The notes under the pieces: model-generated
The model's input: the letters and a program-made list of their open reading frames with translations, nothing else
Told to the model about the DNA's origin: nothing
The model's database searches: none
Program-made: the position numbers and the translations under genes
In this document: one piece after another, positions 1 through 7,037 of the stretch
Numbering within the stretch: the stretch's first letter is position 1
Layout: each line of letters begins with the position of its first letter
Assembly (NCBI GenBank): GCA_947074335.1
Contig: CAMTPG010000117.1
Coordinates: forward strand, 1-7,654
Direction of reading: 5' to 3'
DNA from: an uncultured Parabacteroides sp.
Lineage (GTDB): Bacteria > Bacteroidota > Bacteroidia > Bacteroidales > Tannerellaceae
DNA length: 7,654 bases

Positions 1-804
1 GGCCTGCGTGAGCGCATCCCGCTTCAGGGAAACGGACCGCGCAGCATGGTACTTACCGATAACCAACTGATTGTGCCAACCTATTTCGCCGATGTACTGA
101 ACATTATGGAGCTCGAAAACGGCGATCTCACGGCTGTCAACCTCAATCCCGATCGCGAAGAATCGAAAGCCAATAAAGGCGAACGCTATTTCAATGATGC
201 CTCGCACTGTTTCCAGAACTGGCAGAGCTGTAACGGTTGTCATCCCGGCGACGGACGCACCGACGGCATGAACTGGGATTTGATGAACGACGGCGTAGGC
301 AATCCGAAGAATTGCAAAAGCCTGCTTTTCAGTCATAAAACCCCGCCCAACATGATCTCCGGCATCCGCGCTTCGGCCGAGCTGGCTGTACGTGCCGGGT
401 TTAAATTCATTCAGTTTTTTGATGTTACCGAAGCCGATGCCGATTGTGTGGATGATTACCTGATGACATTAACACCCGTGCCGAGTCCGTACCTGGTAAA
501 CGGCGAACTTTCCGACAAAGCGAAAGAGGGACGCAAAGTTTACGAAAAATTAAAATGCAATGACTGCCACAGCGGTCCTTACTATACCGATATGAAAATG
601 TATCGCATCGGCGATGACATTGAATTTGAAGCAGGCTGGGATACACCCACACTGCGCGAAGTATGGCGTACTGCGCCCTATCTTTTCGACGGCCGTGCCG
701 CAACTATGGAAGATGTGTTTAAAATCCACCGTCACGGATTGGATAACAAAAAAGTAAGCGATAAAGATATTGAAGCACTAACCGAATATGTAAACTCATT
801 ATGA
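1..804 (+). CDS. Beta-propeller/di-heme cytochrome c peroxidase-like (MauG/HZS beta-gamma-like) protein, 5' partial
   Basis: The reading frame is open from base 1 with no stop, so the start, signal peptide and most of the propeller lie outside the window. The ATG at 46 is internal. The first ~45 visible residues (GNGPRSMVL, then IVPTYFADVLNI) read like the last blades of a YVTN/YncE-type propeller. Two c-type heme motifs follow: CNGCH at 229-243, in the context CHPGDGRTDGMNWDL and GNPKNCKSLL, and CNDCH at 556-570. The C-terminal signature TPTLREVWRTAPYLFDGRA is typical of di-heme cytochrome c peroxidase/MauG-family proteins. Known for the family: periplasmic, with one heme transferring electrons and the other catalytic. 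Inferred: a redox partner of the HZS-alpha-like protein encoded at 2701-6699. The propeller-CCP fusion resembles the fused beta-gamma hydrazine synthase subunit of some anammox bacteria. The substrate is unknown. The stop overlaps the next ATG (ATGA at 801-804). Confidence 0.88.
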   Translation, partial: GLRERIPLQGNGPRSMVLTDNQLIVPTYFADVLNIMELENGDLTAVNLNPDREESKANKGERYFNDASHCFQNWQSCNGCHPGDGRTDGMNWDLMNDGVGNPKNCKSLLFSHKTPPNMISGIRASAELAVRAGFKFIQFFDVTEADADCVDDYLMTLTPVPSPYLVNGELSDKAKEGRKVYEKLKCNDCHSGPYYTDMKMYRIGDDIEFEAGWDTPTLREVWRTAPYLFDGRAATMEDVFKIHRHGLDNKKVSDKDIEALTEYVNSL

Positions 805-1925
805 CCTTTTGCAATAACATAAAATACGCCATTTATACCGCCAGCGAAGGCTCTTTCGAAGAGAAAGCAGATCAGCTCATAGCCTGTCTGCCTGTGGATA
901 AGCCTTTGCTGCGTCTCACCTTTTTCGGCATGCCGAAAAGTAACGAACAATTTGTGGAGCGTCGCGAGATTCTCAATCGGAAGATCGAGGCCTTTGCCAA
1001 CAATTCGGAGCCTGTGCTGAGCTATGTCTGCCAGCCGCCGCTTTCGGGCAAACTGGTGCTCGAAGCTCATTACTATGAGCCCGAAGCCGGCGATGCGATT
1101 TCGTACCGTCGCTTCCGTAATTTTCCGTATGTGGTGCTCGAAAACAGCTGCGGCCGTTTTCTGTTTGCCGGCGGATTTCACGGCGATGTGCTGAATCAGT
1201 CGGTACTGCAGCAAAGTGATACCATTTTCACTCTGATCGATGCGCTGCTCAAACAGGAGCAATTCCCGATCAACAGCATCGTGCGCCAGTGGAATTACAT
1301 CGAGAAAATCACCTCTTTCGATGGCGACGACCAGCATTACCAGATGTTTAACAATGCCCGCAGCGCTTTCTATAACCAGACCGCATGGGAGCAGGGTTAT
1401 CCCGCTGCAACCGGCATCGGAACAGACTGGGGCGGCGTTTTGGTGGATCTTGATGCCTTTGTTCCCGCCTCGGATGCATGTTATATCACACCGATCGACA
1501 ATAAATTGCAGGTTGCCGCACATGCCTATTCCGAAAAGGTACTCGAAGCGGCACAACAACATAAATCGACACCCAAATTCGAACGAGCCAAAAGTATCAC
1601 CTGCGGCAACAGCCGGTTGATTTATATCTCCGGTACGGCAGCCATTCGTGGCGAAGAGAGTCTGACGGGTGTCGGCATTGAAAAACAGCTTCACATCACG
1701 ATGGAGAATATTGCCGAGCTTATCGGCGACAGTCAGCTGCAGATGTTGCGTGTTTACCTGAAGGATTTGAAAGATTATGTAAAGGCCGAAGCGCTGCTGA
1801 GCGAATATCCCTTTACCATTCCTGTATCTTATATGTGTGCCGATGTGTGCCGCGATGAACTTCTGATCGAAATTGAAGGCATCGCAAAGGGCGCGGCCGT
1901 AAAAACTGATTATATTATTAATTAA
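801..1925 (+). CDS. Chorismatase-like protein (FkbO/Hyg5/XanB2 superfamily, RidA-like fold)
   Basis: 374 residues with no signal peptide or membrane segment, so probably cytoplasmic. The C-terminal third has the YjgF/RidA-like pattern ISGTAAI (residues 276-282), then GVGIEKQ and NIAELI, ending in CRDELLIEIEG (350-360). The RidA catalytic arginine position reads PVS instead of P-x-R, which argues against a true imine deaminase. The long N-terminal half with QWNYIEKI (163-170), followed by FNNARSAFY, is the layout of chorismatases. Those enzymes hydrolyse chorismate to dihydroxycyclohexadiene carboxylate or to 3-/4-hydroxybenzoate; relatives were once annotated as pteridine-dependent deoxygenases. 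The length fits that family (about 340-390 aa). The start at 801 is supported by the 4-base ATGA overlap with the upstream cytochrome gene, implying translational coupling. The product type cannot be read from sequence alone. It is an odd partner for periplasmic heme proteins, and its role there is inference. Confidence 0.75.
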   Translation: MTFCNNIKYAIYTASEGSFEEKADQLIACLPVDKPLLRLTFFGMPKSNEQFVERREILNRKIEAFANNSEPVLSYVCQPPLSGKLVLEAHYYEPEAGDAISYRRFRNFPYVVLENSCGRFLFAGGFHGDVLNQSVLQQSDTIFTLIDALLKQEQFPINSIVRQWNYIEKITSFDGDDQHYQMFNNARSAFYNQTAWEQGYPAATGIGTDWGGVLVDLDAFVPASDACYITPIDNKLQVAAHAYSEKVLEAAQQHKSTPKFERAKSITCGNSRLIYISGTAAIRGEESLTGVGIEKQLHITMENIAELIGDSQLQMLRVYLKDLKDYVKAEALLSEYPFTIPVSYMCADVCRDELLIEIEGIAKGAAVKTDYIIN

Positions 1926-1942
1926 ACAAATAAAAAAGAACG

Positions 1943-2668
1943 ATGAAAAAAGATTTAATGAAATCTGCAGCAATGGGCGCATTGCTTATCTCGATGGTAG
2001 CATGTAGTGGTAACTCTTCAGACAAAGCCGAAGCCGGCAAATCAGGCAAAGCTTGTACCGAAGCATCAAAAGGATCTTGTTCAAAAAATAATAAAGATAT
2101 GAAGTATTCTAAAAAGTACACCAACGCCGATTTTTACAAAAACGGCGAATTCCAGCAGGATGCTGCCATGGAAGCGATGAAAGACATGTTTGCTTTCTAT
2201 AATGTACCTTTCACCGAAACAATGGCGAAAGATATGTGGGTAACTGATTTTGGTCTGGGCGATTTCGAAAACCTGGGTATGGGCGGTATTTTCTGGGTGA
2301 ATGATGCCGACAACGGTTATTTCGCACACGCTATCTACCTGCTGCCGGGCCAGATGATCCCCGAACATGCACACGTGGCAACTAACTTCCCGGCTAAACA
2401 CGAAACCTGGATGGTTACTAACGGTTGGGCATACAACTTCTCTGAAATCGGCGACGAAACTCCGAATGCACCGGCTACTCCCGCTTCTCACGGTGAAGTA
2501 AAAAGCAAAAACTTCGTGGTTCAGAATGTAGGCGAAGTGATCAACCTGAAAGGTATTGGTACATTCCACTTCCTGATGGCCGGTCCGGAAGGCGCTATCG
2601 TTGACGAATGGGCATCTTACCACGACAACGACGGTTTACGTTTCACAAATAAAAAAGCTGCGTTATAA
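1943..2668 (+). CDS. Cupin lipoprotein related to D-lyxose isomerase
   Basis: 241 residues. The N-terminus is a lipoprotein signal: basic MKKDLMK, a hydrophobic stretch, then a lipobox-like SMVAC with the lipidated Cys at residue 21. It is followed by a Ser/Lys/Gly-rich, low-complexity spacer to about residue 55. No clear surface-export signal follows the Cys, so a periplasm-facing location is likely. The body is a single cupin: LLPGQMIPEHAH, with H142, H144 and E154 and later H209 as the expected metal ligands, and a tail YHDNDGLRFTN (residues ~227-237). The PGQxxPEHxH...E layout and this tail resemble the D-lyxose ketol-isomerase family, which are normally cytoplasmic metal-dependent sugar isomerases. 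It starts 17 bases after the preceding stop and ends 32 bases before the next gene, so it is likely in the same operon. A sugar-isomerase activity outside the cytoplasm would be unusual; metal or small-molecule binding is the alternative. Confidence 0.78.
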   Translation: MKKDLMKSAAMGALLISMVACSGNSSDKAEAGKSGKACTEASKGSCSKNNKDMKYSKKYTNADFYKNGEFQQDAAMEAMKDMFAFYNVPFTETMAKDMWVTDFGLGDFENLGMGGIFWVNDADNGYFAHAIYLLPGQMIPEHAHVATNFPAKHETWMVTNGWAYNFSEIGDETPNAPATPASHGEVKSKNFVVQNVGEVINLKGIGTFHFLMAGPEGAIVDEWASYHDNDGLRFTNKKAAL

Positions 2669-2700
2669 TTTAGTAATAACACAACTTACTCCTAAAATAC

Positions 2701-5700
2701 ATGAATAAATACCATTTATTAGTATCGATCCTCTTGTCGTCGTCTGCTTTTGTCTCGAGCGCAACCGCGCAAAAGAAAAAGGCCGACACCTGGATTGATG
2801 CTTCTGTAAAAGCAAAAACTGAATTGCAGCAAAAGCTGCAGAAATCGGGCATGCCCGTTACCTCGACGTGGGTGAAACACAAACAGAAGGCAGAACCTTT
2901 TGTGGTGGATCTGAACGGCGTGGAACAGCTTGTACTGATTACCGCAGGCGGCCCCGACGGTTCTGATTATGATCAGGCTGCCTGGTGTAACGCGAAACTG
3001 ATTAAAGCGGACGGTTCGTTCGACTGGCTTGATGAAGTGCCTTACGAATATGGTGTGGCCGGTTGGGCAACGCCTAAAATGAACACCAACGCTTACGATC
3101 ATGAAATCGTGATTGCCGGCAAAGAATACAAACACGGTGTATTCTGTCATGCCAACGGCATGCTGGTTTATCCGGTGAATAATAAATATGTGCGTTTCGA
3201 AGCCGAAGTGGGTATCGACGATTCTTCGCAGAAAGGAAGTGTATTTTTCCAGGCGCTGAATGTAATGCCGAATACCATCACCGATCAGCTTACCGCACAA
3301 TATCCCGAACAGCTGGGTCTGCTTACTTCTGTGCTGGATGATCTGGATGCCTGGTTGGTTACTCCCGATGCTTCGGTAGAAAAACAGGCGGTAGATCGCG
3401 TAATCGGTCGTCTGAACAATGGCGATTACTATACAGCTAAGGTAAACGAAATCGCTGCACAGCCGGATATGTATGTACAGATCCGCAAATACCTGGAACT
3501 GCTCGAAGAGGTTCAGGCCGTTTATGCGCTGCAAAACGAATTGCAGTGGCTGAATGTGGATGCCGTAAAGCTGGCTTTCGAGGATATGAAAAAGCAGAAA
3601 GGTTATGATGTAGCTACTGCCGAACCGCTGATGAATGAGCTGATTCAGCTGCAGAAAGTAGGTTTCAACGGCATCTACACGGGCAATCAGCAGGCGCTGA
3701 ACAATGCCCGCAAAGCCTTGGATAACAAACGTACCATTCTGTTGTCGAACCCGTTGCTGGATACGGATAAAATCGTTGCTTCACGCTTTAAACTGGGTAC
3801 AAAAGCACGTCAGGCCATGGCGCCGCAGCTGGGTACACAGGCAAATAACTGGAGTAATCAGGAATCGGCTCCGCGCGAAGGCTTTAATGCCGACATCGTG
3901 GAATTGTCGAACCTGCGCGGTGACATCAAACAGCGTTCGGTTTACAGCCCGACAAACGGTTCATCAATTGCCGACCTGAAATTGCACTGGAATGGTGATA
4001 AAGTGATGTTTACCCAGACTCAGGATGATAAACGCTGGAACATCTTCGAAGTAAATCTGGATGGAACAGGTTATCAGCCGCTGGTAATCAACGACGAGCC
4101 GGATCTGGAATTCTATGACGGTACTTATCTGCCCGACGGACGAATTATCGCAACTTCAAACATTGGTTATCAGGGTGTTCCCTGTGTGAGCGGTGATGAT
4201 CCCGTAGGTAACATGGTCTTGTTTGATCCGAAAGATAACAGCTTGCGTCGTTTAACATTCGACCAGGATGCCAACTGGAACCCGGTAATTATGAACAACG
4301 GCCGTGTGATGTACACACGTTGGGAATATACAGACTTAACTCACTACTACTCACGTATCGTGATGCATATGAATCCGGACGGAACCGAGAACAAAGCCCT
4401 TTACGGAAGCGGCGCCATGTTCCCGAACAGTACGTTCGATATGCAGCCGCTGCCCGGTCACGGATCGGCTTTTGTCGGCATCATTTCCGGTCACCACGGC
4501 GTAGCCCGTTCAGGTCGTCTGATCCTGTTTGATCCCGCCAAAGGTCGTAAGAGTGTAGAAGGTATGACACAGGAAATCCCGTACAGCAACCGTCCGATCG
4601 AAGTCTTGATCAAAGACGAGCTGGTAAATGGTGTATGGCCTCAGTTCATTAAACCTACTCCGTTGAATGATAAATATTTCCTGGTTTCTGCCAAGCTTGA
4701 TCCGAACGGATTGTGGGGACTTTATCTGGTGGATATCTACGATAACGTAACCTGTCTGATCGAAACAGAAGGCGAAGGCTTTATCAGCCCGATTCTGGTA
4801 AAAGAATCAGTTACACCGCCGTCAATCCCCGACCGTGTAAAACTGGATGATCAGGAAGCAACCATCTTCATTCAGGATATTTACGAAGGCGAAGGTTTGA
4901 AAGGTATTCCGCGCGGAACCGTAAAAGAACTGCGTCTGCATGCTTACGAATATGCTTATGTTAAAACACCGTCCGATCATAACTGGCACGGAATCCAGTC
5001 GGGTTGGGATATCAAACGCCAGCTCGGAACTGTTCCGGTAGAAGAAGACGGTTCGGTAATCTTTAAAGTACCGGCCAACACACCGATCTCGATCCAGCCG
5101 ATCGATAAAGACGGAGTTGCCGTACAGTGGATGCGCAGCTGGGTAACTGCTCAGCCGGGCGAAGTGGTATCGTGTGTGGGTTGTCATGAAGATCAGAATC
5201 AGATTGCGATCCCGAAACGTGTAACGGCTTCAACTAAAGCACCATCTAAACTTACTGCACCCGAAGGCGGTGTGCGTTCGTTTACGTTCGACCTTGAAAT
5301 TCAGCCTATTCTGGATCGTGCCTGTATCGCCTGTCACAACGGCGAAGGCAAAGCATTCGATCTGAAGGGCGGCACAAAAGATCGTCGCGGTTACGGCTCA
5401 TCTTACCTGAATCTGCATCCTTATGTACACCGTCAAGGTGGCGAAGGCGACATGGAAGTGCTTACACCGTACGAATATCATCCCAATACCAGCGAACTGG
5501 TTCGTCTGTTGAAAAAAGGGCATCACAATGTGGAGCTGACCGACAAAGAATGGAAAACCATTTACAACTGGATTGATTACAATGCACCCGATAAAGGCTA
5601 TTTCGATGCCAATGTGCTGACAAGTCTTCCTTATCAGGGCTTCGACCAGATTGCCCGTCGTACGGAACTGACTAACAAGTATGCCAACGGCGCCGGCGTA

Positions 5701-6699
5701 GACTGGAAACAGGAAATCGCCGACTATGCCGATTATCTGAAACAGCAGGGTCCGATCACACCCGAAATGCCTGCAAAAGCAGCTCCGGTGAAAGAGAAGA
5801 CACTCAAAGCAAAAGGCTGGCCTTTCTCTGCCGAAGAGGCAAAAGCACTGCAGGCCAATGCTTCTGAAGCCCGCAAAGTGGTAGAAATTGCTCCGGGCGT
5901 GGAAGTAACCTTCGTACGCATTCCGGCCGGCGAATTTGTAATGGGCAGCTACAACGGCGAACCCGATGCAAGACCGACAGCTAAAGTGAAGATTGAAAAA
6001 CCGTTCTGGATGGCCGAACTTGAAACCACCAACGAACAGTTCAACACAATCTTCCCCGAGCACGACAGCCGTTATATGGATCAGCAGTGGAAAGACCATG
6101 TGCATCCGGGTTATCCGGCCAATGAGCCTGATCAGCCTGTAATCCGCGTGAGCTGGAACAACGCTATGGATTTCTGTAAACAACTGAGCGAAAAAACAGG
6201 TCTCAACATTACGCTTCCTACCGAAGCACAGTGGGAGTGGGCTTGTCGCGCAGGCAGCGATCAGGATTTCTGGTACGGCACACTCAATACAGATTTCGGA
6301 ACGAAAGATAACATGGCCGACGAAACTACCTTGCAGTTCGCCGTAGCCGGTATCGATCCGCAGCCGATGCCTAAAACCAGCTCGTGGTACAAATATTATA
6401 CCTTCCTTCCGAAAGAAGAGGGCGTAAACGACGGCAGTCTGATTCAGGTTGGCGGCAAGAAATACGAAGCCAATCCGTTTGGTTTGTACTGCATGCACGG
6501 TAATGTGGCCGAATGGACACGTTCGGATTATGTAAGCTATCCTTACAACGTTAAATCAAAAGAGACCTCTGATCATAAAGTAGTACGCGGTGGTTCATTC
6601 ATCGAGCGTCCGAAATTCTCAACATCGCATACACGCAAAGGATTCTATCCTTATCAGGCAGTATACAATGTAGGTTTCCGTATGATTATCGAAGACTAA
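2701..6699 (+). CDS. Exported NPCBM - hydrazine synthase alpha-like di-heme cytochrome - FGE-like fusion protein
   Basis: 1332 residues. A Sec signal peptide ends near ATA/QKK (cleavage after A23). Domains in order: NPCBM-like (about 60-188; GGPDGSDYDQAAW, then HGVFCHANG); a helical region (about 195-345); a PD40/WD40-like propeller (about 410-700; motifs such as VMYTRWEYTD, and MNPDGTE); a hydrazine synthase alpha-like region (about 760-835) with LGTVPVEEDGSVIF, then VQWMRSW, and heme motif CVGCH (825-829); a cytochrome module with CIACH (875-879) and KKGHH (938-942); a Pro/Ala/Lys linker (about 1021-1040); and an FGE/SUMF1-like domain (about 1061-1332) with IPAGEFVMGS, LPTEAQWEWACR (1172-1183), HGNVAEW (1266-1272) and RGGSF (1296-1300). 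Kuenenia HZS-alpha has the propeller and two hemes but not the NPCBM or FGE parts. FGE catalytic cysteines are absent. Probably periplasmic or cell-surface and redox-active; the reaction is unknown. Last gene of the block. Confidence 0.9.
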   Translation: MNKYHLLVSILLSSSAFVSSATAQKKKADTWIDASVKAKTELQQKLQKSGMPVTSTWVKHKQKAEPFVVDLNGVEQLVLITAGGPDGSDYDQAAWCNAKLIKADGSFDWLDEVPYEYGVAGWATPKMNTNAYDHEIVIAGKEYKHGVFCHANGMLVYPVNNKYVRFEAEVGIDDSSQKGSVFFQALNVMPNTITDQLTAQYPEQLGLLTSVLDDLDAWLVTPDASVEKQAVDRVIGRLNNGDYYTAKVNEIAAQPDMYVQIRKYLELLEEVQAVYALQNELQWLNVDAVKLAFEDMKKQKGYDVATAEPLMNELIQLQKVGFNGIYTGNQQALNNARKALDNKRTILLSNPLLDTDKIVASRFKLGTKARQAMAPQLGTQANNWSNQESAPREGFNADIVELSNLRGDIKQRSVYSPTNGSSIADLKLHWNGDKVMFTQTQDDKRWNIFEVNLDGTGYQPLVINDEPDLEFYDGTYLPDGRIIATSNIGYQGVPCVSGDDPVGNMVLFDPKDNSLRRLTFDQDANWNPVIMNNGRVMYTRWEYTDLTHYYSRIVMHMNPDGTENKALYGSGAMFPNSTFDMQPLPGHGSAFVGIISGHHGVARSGRLILFDPAKGRKSVEGMTQEIPYSNRPIEVLIKDELVNGVWPQFIKPTPLNDKYFLVSAKLDPNGLWGLYLVDIYDNVTCLIETEGEGFISPILVKESVTPPSIPDRVKLDDQEATIFIQDIYEGEGLKGIPRGTVKELRLHAYEYAYVKTPSDHNWHGIQSGWDIKRQLGTVPVEEDGSVIFKVPANTPISIQPIDKDGVAVQWMRSWVTAQPGEVVSCVGCHEDQNQIAIPKRVTASTKAPSKLTAPEGGVRSFTFDLEIQPILDRACIACHNGEGKAFDLKGGTKDRRGYGSSYLNLHPYVHRQGGEGDMEVLTPYEYHPNTSELVRLLKKGHHNVELTDKEWKTIYNWIDYNAPDKGYFDANVLTSLPYQGFDQIARRTELTNKYANGAGVDWKQEIADYADYLKQQGPITPEMPAKAAPVKEKTLKAKGWPFSAEEAKALQANASEARKVVEIAPGVEVTFVRIPAGEFVMGSYNGEPDARPTAKVKIEKPFWMAELETTNEQFNTIFPEHDSRYMDQQWKDHVHPGYPANEPDQPVIRVSWNNAMDFCKQLSEKTGLNITLPTEAQWEWACRAGSDQDFWYGTLNTDFGTKDNMADETTLQFAVAGIDPQPMPKTSSWYKYYTFLPKEEGVNDGSLIQVGGKKYEANPFGLYCMHGNVAEWTRSDYVSYPYNVKSKETSDHKVVRGGSFIERPKFSTSHTRKGFYPYQAVYNVGFRMIIED

Positions 6700-6720
6700 G
6701 CAAAGCTTAAAAACAGAATA

Positions 6721-6766
6721 GTTTTCAACCCGCTTGTATTCATTTGTTTTCCAACGGGTTGAAAAC
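6721..6766 (+). terminator. 12-bp inverted repeat, candidate transcript-end hairpin
   Basis: The arms GTTTTCAACCCG (6721-6732) and CGGGTTGAAAAC (6755-6766) pair perfectly. Inside the 22-base loop TTG (6734-6736) can also pair with CAA (6752-6754). It begins 21 bases after the stop of the large fusion gene, where a transcript end is expected. No T-run follows on the + strand; T-richness (TATTCTGTTTTT) appears only when read from the - strand. It is therefore not a textbook intrinsic terminator and may instead protect the 3' end of the mRNA or bind a protein. Confidence 0.45.
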
Positions 6767-6783
6767 AATAACAGGAAATTCTG

Positions 6784-6824
6784 ATTACACTGCAGTGAAA
6801 ATCAAATTACACTGCAGTGTAATT
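6784..6824. promoter_or_regulatory. Paired palindromic site (possible operator) or 14-bp stem-loop
   Basis: ATTACACTGCAGTG occurs at 6784-6797 and again at 6806-6819. The second copy is the left part of a perfect 20-bp palindrome AATTACACTGCAGTGTAATT (6805-6824); the first has the palindromic core CACTGCAGTG (6788-6797). The centres are 22 bp apart, about two helical turns, as expected for two cooperatively bound dimeric regulators. The first copy can also pair with 6810-6823, giving a 14-bp stem with a 12-base loop. No regulator family is recognised, and there is no T-run after the stem. Confidence 0.5.
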
Positions 6825-6901
6825 CGGATTCCTTTACAGTCTGATTACTGACGGATGGCATGCCGTATGGCTGATCTTAAAAACAGAACAGACAAAAACA
6901 G

Positions 6902-6935
6902 ATCGCAAAAACCTGCGATTATAGATAAAATCTAT
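6902..6935 (+). repeat. Two tandem small hairpins
   Basis: ATCGCA (6902-6907) pairs with TGCGAT (6914-6919) across a 6-base loop. Immediately after, ATAGAT (6921-6926) pairs with ATCTAT (6930-6935) across a 3-base loop. They lie about 40 bases upstream of the proposed -33 element. The stems are short, so this may be chance. Confidence 0.25.
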
Positions 6936-6975
6936 TAAGTAGAGCAGAGACGGACAGATAAAAAACGGCAAATCG

Positions 6976-7007
6976 TTTTCAAACCGGCCCGAAAGGCTGT
7001 AAATTTG
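6976..7007 (+). promoter_or_regulatory. Bacteroidetes-type promoter for the cytochrome c biogenesis gene
   Basis: TAAATTTG at 7000-7007 matches the Bacteroidetes -7 consensus TAnnTTTG exactly. TTTT/TTTC at 6976-6980 sits about 20 bases upstream, where the -33 TTTG-like element is expected. Transcription would begin near 7014, leaving a leader of roughly 24 bases before the ATG at 7038. A strong Shine-Dalgarno sequence is absent (AAACAGTAAAGTGA precedes the ATG), as is usual in this phylum. Confidence 0.6.
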
Positions 7008-7037
7008 TTTCTTCTCAAACTCTAAACAGTAAAGTGA

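Larger units (their letters stand above)
6700..7037. other. Intergenic region between the cytochrome operon and the cytochrome c biogenesis gene
   Basis: This 338-base stretch is more AT-rich than the flanking genes and holds no convincing gene. It contains, in order, a 12-bp inverted repeat (6721-6766), two related palindromes (6784-6824), two small tandem hairpins (6902-6935) and a Bacteroidetes-type promoter (6976-7007). The only + strand reading frame with a start is 27 codons (6855-6938), without a recognisable ribosome site or family. I see no tRNA or known riboswitch. Confidence 0.8.

Noticed and set aside
46..48. ATG as the true start of the first gene
   Set aside because: The frame is open back to base 1 with propeller-like residues before it, and an exported c-type cytochrome needs a signal peptide that is not present at this ATG.
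732..1982. 416-codon open frame on the - strand
   Set aside because: It lies antisense to the chorismatase-like gene, whose frame has recognisable family motifs. The - strand translation shows no domain and is rich in Cys, His and Ile, as expected of a mirror frame.
2719..3534. 271-codon open frame on the - strand
   Set aside because: Mirror of the NPCBM and helical part of the large gene; no start context or family.
5398..6498. 366-codon open frame on the - strand
   Set aside because: Antisense to the heme/FGE-like part of the large gene, which has clear motifs throughout. The - strand product has no recognisable family.
1..6699. True anammox hydrazine synthase
   Set aside because: The extra NPCBM and FGE-like domains, the accessory genes and the Bacteroidota-type signals make direct assignment unsafe. 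Only a distant relationship is supported.
6855..6938. 27-codon + strand reading frame (MACRMADL...)
   Set aside because: Short, with no clear ribosome site and no family resemblance. It spans the small hairpins and ends before the promoter.
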